This document shows positions 4,551 to 7,369 of a stretch of DNA of 7,369 bases, piece by piece (position 1 is the first letter of the stretch; the number at the start of each line of letters is the position of its first letter). Origin of the DNA: Verrucomicrobiota bacterium (lineage in GTDB: Bacteria; Verrucomicrobiota; Kiritimatiellia; JAAZAB01); NCBI GenBank assembly GCA_018896395.1, contig JAHIMN010000250.1:1-7369 (forward strand), written 5' to 3'. Made by a program: the position numbers and the translations under genes. The notes below the pieces were generated by a model. That model saw only the letters and a list, made by a program, of their open reading frames with translations, did no database searches and was not told where the DNA came from.

Positions 4551-4754
4551 TCATTTCTTCCCCGCCCATTGCTTGCGCACTTTTTCCGGACGCACCAGCA
4601 TCTGCCGGATGGCCTTGGTCGTCATCTGGCTCACTTTGTCGTCCGGCACACCGAGTGCCAACAGGCGTTTTTTCTGGATGGTTTCGCGCCGCCGGCGTTC
4701 GCGCGGCTTTTTGGCGGAATAGTTTAATTCATCGTTCGCTCGCCCTGATCCCAT
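4551..4754 (-). CDS. Small basic protein of unknown function (67 aa)
   Basis: I do not recognise this family. The start at 4754 is chosen because AAAGGA stands about 8 bases upstream on the minus strand; an in-frame ATG at 4811 would give 86 aa but has no such signal. The protein is very basic: KKPRERRRRETIQKKR (15-30) is followed by a more ordered part, LLALGVPDDKVSQMTTKAIRQML (31-53), and ends RPEKVRKQWAGKK. The middle resembles a short helix-turn-helix-like or helical hairpin segment, and the charge suggests contact with RNA or DNA, which is inference only. It sits between the RNase D-like gene (134 bp upstream) and tatC (35 bp downstream), all on the minus strand, and has its own possible promoter. 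Confidence 0.7.
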   Translation of the reverse strand: MGSGRANDELNYSAKKPRERRRRETIQKKRLLALGVPDDKVSQMTTKAIRQMLVRPEKVRKQWAGKK

Positions 4755-4828
4755 GGTTCTGGTTCCTTTCAATCCAATCGTTTGGACCCCGATCCGGATC
4801 AGGGTGCTCAACGGGCATGACGCTGCGC

Positions 4829-4857
4829 ATACTATTAGATCAAGAACGGGAAAGCAA
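4829..4857 (-). promoter_or_regulatory. Possible promoter for the small basic gene and tatC
   Basis: On the minus strand, TTGCTT (4857-4852) is followed after exactly 17 bp by TAGTAT (4834-4829). Transcription would start near 4822, leaving a leader of roughly 68 nt before the ATG at 4754. The match to consensus is moderate. Confidence 0.35.
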
Positions 4858-4888
4858 CCCCGATCCGCGCGTTGTTACGCGGGCGCAG

Positions 4889-6034
4889 TCATCCGGGACG
4901 AACCGGTGCCAAAAACTGCCGTTCAAACCGCTCCCACACGATTTTTTTCTGCCACGTTCGGATCTGCCCGGCAACGTCCGGCGGCATAGGCTGGTCCGAA
5001 TGCCGCGCGGCCCATTGCAGAACGTCGGTGGACAGCATCAGATATGGTTCCAGCCCGTAGGGCGCGGCGATAAGCGCTCGCCAGGCCTGCATGGCTTTCA
5101 AGCGCTGTTCATAGCCGGGCTTCGAACGGGGTCGTTTAATGAGGTGCGGGTGGGTCTCTTCCGGCGCCGATTGGCCCTGCCGTACCGCTTCCAGCAAACG
5201 CTGGGCCATGTGCTCCCGATACATGGCCGGATGCAGGCTTTTCATCTGCCGGAGCGCTTGGATCGTTGCCGGCGGCTGGACCGCCATCCGCAGAAGCAGG
5301 TCGTTGCGAATGATAAAATGCACCGGCCGATTGACGGAGCAGGCCACCTCGTCGCGTAACCGGGTGAGCGCGCCCAGGATCGCCAGCTGGCGCGGTGTCA
5401 GCAGGGCGCTTTGCTTGATGCGGTGATGGAACGGCGTGAGATCGGGGACGTGTTCAATCAGTTCGGCGCGCTGGAACTCCTCCCGCGCCCAGTCGAGCCG
5501 GCCGAGTTCCACCAACTTGCCGGTCAAGATGTCCTTCAACGCATGCAGGGAAGCGGTATCGCGGGCGGCGTAATCCAGTGCTTCCTTGGGAAGCGGCCGC
5601 TTCAGCCAGTCGATCTTCTGAAATTTCTTGTCGGTCTGGATGTTCAACAAATCATGCAGGAGACTGGCCAAACCGAACTTCCGAAACCCGCATAGTTGCG
5701 CCGCGATTTTGGTGTCGAAAACATGGATCAGGTTCAAGCCATACACCTGGCGACACGTACGCCGGTCAAAATCGGCGTCGTGGACGATCAATTCAATTTG
5801 TGGATTGCTGAAAATGGCGTTCAAGGGCGCCAGATCGAGGCCGGCTAACGGATCGAAGATAAAATTATGATGTTCTGATGTGGATACCTGGATCAGGGCT
5901 ACGTGCAGACCGTAGTGATGCCGCTGGTTTTCCATCTCCAGGTCCAGTGCCAGGCAGCGCCGCCCTTTCAAACAGGCCAGCGCGGAGCGCAGGGCATCGG
6001 CCCGATCAATGATTTCATAACGGATTGATTCCAT
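4889..6034 (-). CDS. rnd: RNase D-like 3'-5' exoribonuclease (DEDDy nuclease plus HRDC domain)
   Basis: From ATG 6034 the product has 381 aa, matching bacterial RNase D (about 370-390). RNase D trims 3' ends of tRNA precursors and other small RNAs using two metal ions. All four acidic residues and the tyrosine of the DEDDy class are visible: ExoI ALDLEMEN (Asp31, Glu33), ExoII VHDADFDRR (likely Asp90), ExoIII YAARDT (Tyr155, Asp159). The DTKIAAQLCG motif (107-116) is also typical. Residues about 209-285 (LLTPRQLAILGALTRLRDEVA onwards) form an HRDC nucleic-acid-binding domain. A longer frame opens at 6112, but the extra 26 residues lie over the promoter (6044-6072) and have no family likeness, so the start at 6034 is preferred. 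Oligoribonuclease-like or NrnC-like roles are less likely because of the HRDC domain. Confidence 0.95.
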   Translation of the reverse strand: MESIRYEIIDRADALRSALACLKGRRCLALDLEMENQRHHYGLHVALIQVSTSEHHNFIFDPLAGLDLAPLNAIFSNPQIELIVHDADFDRRTCRQVYGLNLIHVFDTKIAAQLCGFRKFGLASLLHDLLNIQTDKKFQKIDWLKRPLPKEALDYAARDTASLHALKDILTGKLVELGRLDWAREEFQRAELIEHVPDLTPFHHRIKQSALLTPRQLAILGALTRLRDEVACSVNRPVHFIIRNDLLLRMAVQPPATIQALRQMKSLHPAMYREHMAQRLLEAVRQGQSAPEETHPHLIKRPRSKPGYEQRLKAMQAWRALIAAPYGLEPYLMLSTDVLQWAARHSDQPMPPDVAGQIRTWQKKIVWERFERQFLAPVRPG

Positions 6035-6043
6035 TGATTTTTC

Positions 6044-6072
6044 AGTATACACCCTTGGGTTGCCCAATTCAA
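6044..6072 (-). promoter_or_regulatory. Promoter of the RNase D-like gene, giving a leaderless or near-leaderless mRNA
   Basis: On the minus strand, TTGAAT (6072-6067), a 17-bp spacer, then TATACT (6049-6044). Only nine bases separate the -10 from ATG 6034, so transcription starting 6-9 bases after the -10 would begin at or within three bases of the start codon. There is no Shine-Dalgarno before this ATG, which fits. Confidence 0.6.
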
Positions 6073-6083
6073 CCCGATTTTTC

Positions 6084-6095
6084 CAGCAATTGCTG
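6084..6095. promoter_or_regulatory. 12-bp palindrome in the divergent rnd / PHP spacer
   Basis: CAGCAATTGCTG is a perfect 12-bp palindrome just upstream of the -35 box of the RNase D promoter and 70 bp before the divergent PHP gene. Its shape fits a dimeric repressor or activator site, but no regulator gene is nearby. Confidence 0.35.
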
Positions 6096-6128
6096 TCCGA
6101 AAGTGATTGCATGGCAGACCCATGTTCG

Positions 6129-6148
6129 ATAGGTTGAGGCCAACCTAT
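6129..6148 (+). promoter_or_regulatory. Hairpin in the leader of the PHP gene
   Basis: ATAGGTTG (6129-6136) and CAACCTAT (6141-6148) make a perfect 8-bp stem with loop AGGC, ending 17 bp before the ATG at 6166. No T-tract follows on either strand, so it is not a terminator; it may be an operator or an RNA structure that affects translation. The Shine-Dalgarno after it (AAGAG) is weak. Confidence 0.45.
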
Positions 6149-6165
6149 TAAGAGAAAAAGCCTTC

Positions 6166-7008
6166 ATGATTGACCTGCATACGCATTCGACGTTTTCCGA
6201 CGGCAGTCTTACGCCTGAACAGCTCGTGCGTGAAGCGGAGCGCGCCCGGCTTTCGGCCCTGGCGCTCACGGACCACGACAGCATCAGCGGCCTGGAGCGG
6301 TTTATAGCCGCCTGCTCCAAAAGCATAGTGCGCGGTGTGCCCGGCGTGGAAATCAGCGTTGATTGCAATCCCAGCGATGCCACCATGCATATCCTGGGCT
6401 ATTTCATTGACCCGGCCAATGCGGAACTCAACGAGCATGTCAACCGGCTCCGTGATGGCCGCCAGCATCGCAACGAGGAAATTCTCAAGCGGCTGAATGC
6501 GATGGGCCTGATGCTCAACATGAATGAAATCTCCTCGTTTGCCGGCGAAAATAACGTGGGGCGTTTGCACTTTGCCCAGGCCCTCATGGTGCGCGGCTAT
6601 GTCCGCACCACCCAGGAGGCGTTCGATAAATACCTGGCCAAGGGCAAGTCCGGTTATGCCAATCGTCTGCGATTCAAGCCCATTGGCGGCGTGGAAATGA
6701 TTCGCCAGGCCGGCGGCATCGCCGTGCTGGCACATCCCTTTACCTTGAACCTGGGTAAACAGGCGCTGGCCGATCGCGTGGGCGAGCTGGTGCAAGCGGG
6801 GCTCCAGGGCATCGAAATATATTATCCCCAGCATTCGCCCAAACAGGTGCGGCAATATCTTGATTTGGCCGCGCAGTTTCACCTGGTCGCCACGGGCGGC
6901 ACCGATTTCCACGGAACTCCCATGCCGGATGTCAGGCTCGGCCGCGGGTTCGGCGTGCTCGATGTTCCCAATGCGGTGCTGGAGCAATTGGATGCGCTCC
7001 GTTCGTAA
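6166..7008 (+). CDS. PHP-domain phosphoesterase (YciV/TrpH/RNase AM family)
   Basis: The 280-aa product is a stand-alone PHP (polymerase and histidinol phosphatase) metalloenzyme, the usual length of the YciV/TrpH group. Members are a 5'-3' exoribonuclease that matures rRNA 5' ends in E. coli (RNase AM, gene rnm) or 3',5'-nucleoside bisphosphate phosphatases. The metal ligands are in place: HTHSTFSDG (His5, His7, Asp12), LTDHDS (His37), GVEIS (Glu62), MHILGY (His75), LAHP (His190) and TGGTDFHG (Asp247, His249). Residues about 92-165 are the helical insertion seen in this group (RNEEILKRLNAMG). The first ATG in frame is used. It is divergent from the RNase D-like gene, and its last 17 bases overlap the start of hemW, implying co-transcription and translational coupling. 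Choice between nuclease and phosphatase cannot be made by eye. Confidence 0.94.
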   Translation: MIDLHTHSTFSDGSLTPEQLVREAERARLSALALTDHDSISGLERFIAACSKSIVRGVPGVEISVDCNPSDATMHILGYFIDPANAELNEHVNRLRDGRQHRNEEILKRLNAMGLMLNMNEISSFAGENNVGRLHFAQALMVRGYVRTTQEAFDKYLAKGKSGYANRLRFKPIGGVEMIRQAGGIAVLAHPFTLNLGKQALADRVGELVQAGLQGIEIYYPQHSPKQVRQYLDLAAQFHLVATGGTDFHGTPMPDVRLGRGFGVLDVPNAVLEQLDALRS

Positions 7009-7369
7009 TACCACCGGTCTTTACGTGCACGTCCCTTTCTGCGACGGCAAATGCGCTTACTGCGCGTTTTACTCCGTTCGTTACAAACCGGCCCTGGCCG
7101 ACCGTTACCTGGATGGCCTGGAGCGCGAACTCGCGGCAGCATTACCCCTGGCGCCGGAAACGATTTACATCGGCGGCGGTACACCTTCCATGCTCTCGGT
7201 GCGCCAGATTGATCGGCTGTGCCGGTTGCTGCGTGACCGCGTTGCCACCCGCCGGCTGGTCGAGTGGTCAGTTGAAATCAATCCCGGCTCGGTGGATGCC
7301 GCAAAAGCAGCGGTCCTGGCGGTGGCGGGCGTTAATCGGGTCAGTCTGGGCGCGCAGTCGTTTGATGAT
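6992..7369 (+). CDS. hemW: HemW, radical SAM heme chaperone (3' end outside window)
   Basis: The first 126 codons are visible; the full protein is normally about 370-400 aa. The N-terminus reads GLYVHVPFCDGKCAYCAF, with the radical SAM CX3CX2C cluster ligands Cys17, Cys21 and Cys24. The residue two after the third cysteine is Phe26, not Cys, which is the mark of HemW rather than oxygen-independent coproporphyrinogen oxidase HemN. IGGGTPSML (60-68) is the SAM-binding glycine motif. SVEINPGS (93-100) and NRVSLGAQSFDD (115-126) are the usual later motifs. HemW binds heme and is thought to deliver it to membrane cytochromes; homologues are often misnamed HemN. ATG 6992 overlaps the preceding gene by 17 bases and has GGAG (6981-6984) seven bases upstream, inside the PHP gene. 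Confidence 0.95.
   Translation, partial: MRSVRNTTGLYVHVPFCDGKCAYCAFYSVRYKPALADRYLDGLERELAAALPLAPETIYIGGGTPSMLSVRQIDRLCRLLRDRVATRRLVEWSVEINPGSVDAAKAAVLAVAGVNRVSLGAQSFDD

Noticed and set aside
4860..4888. CCGCG/CGCGG inverted repeat just past the RNase D stop as its terminator
   Set aside because: The stem is short and on the minus strand it is followed by GATCGGGG rather than U residues.
6035..6112. Upstream start giving a 407-aa RNase D homologue
   Set aside because: The additional 26 residues are unlike the family, and the frame crosses the best promoter in the region.
6148..7014. A 288-codon open frame on the minus strand opposite the PHP gene
   Set aside because: It mirrors the PHP gene almost exactly, shows no family motif, and arises from codon bias opposite a well-supported gene with all metal ligands in place.

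Overview
The window looks like a chromosomal segment of a Gram-negative bacterium of moderate-to-high G+C. It carries a cobalamin-controlled corrinoid gene, TatC, an RNase D homologue, a PHP phosphoesterase and HemW, and its intergenic spacers are rich in heptamer-phased tracts and hairpin repeats. That mixture fits environmental lineages such as the PVC group (Kiritimatiellota/Lentisphaerota) or neighbours like Omnitrophota. This placement is inference and weak. No rRNA, tRNA, CRISPR array, transposase or phage gene was seen.

Layout. (1) Positions 1-1345, minus strand: a continuous frame joins an L-threonine-O-3-phosphate decarboxylase (CobD/CobC, PLP fold) to the N-terminus of cobyric acid synthase (CobQ) and runs off the left edge. 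Upstream (1357-1650) is a complete control region: a sigma70-like promoter, a cobalamin riboswitch aptamer, an antiterminator and a strong intrinsic terminator just before the start codon. (2) Positions 1820-2606, plus strand: a YmdB-like macrodomain protein and a 65-aa two-helix membrane protein of LapA/DUF1049-like layout. (3) Positions 2607-3066: a gene-free stretch with GAAC-heptad tracts, then a promoter and a roughly 220-nt structured leader with a strong Shine-Dalgarno-like sequence that has no start codon. (4) Positions 3067-3486: a small exported protein with Ala/Pro-rich flanks and a likely OB-like beta domain, ended by a bidirectional terminator. (5) Positions 3546-3708: stacked hairpin repeats. 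(6) Positions 3709-6034, minus strand: RNase D-like exonuclease, a 67-aa basic unknown protein and TatC. The TatC C-terminal tail is partly encoded by a heptamer repeat. (7) Positions 6166-7369, plus strand: a PHP phosphoesterase overlapping by 17 nt with the start of hemW, which runs off the right edge.

How it works together. The left part is a vitamin B12 module: when cobalamin is abundant, the riboswitch should terminate transcription before the CobD-CobQ fusion. HemW (heme trafficking, radical SAM) is another tetrapyrrole-related gene but sits 5.6 kb away with unrelated genes between, so no operon link is implied. The rest is housekeeping. The points most worth a second look are the CobD-CobQ fusion with its legible attenuator, the unexplained leader at about 2847-3066, and the heptad/hairpin repeats, one of which has become coding sequence in tatC.
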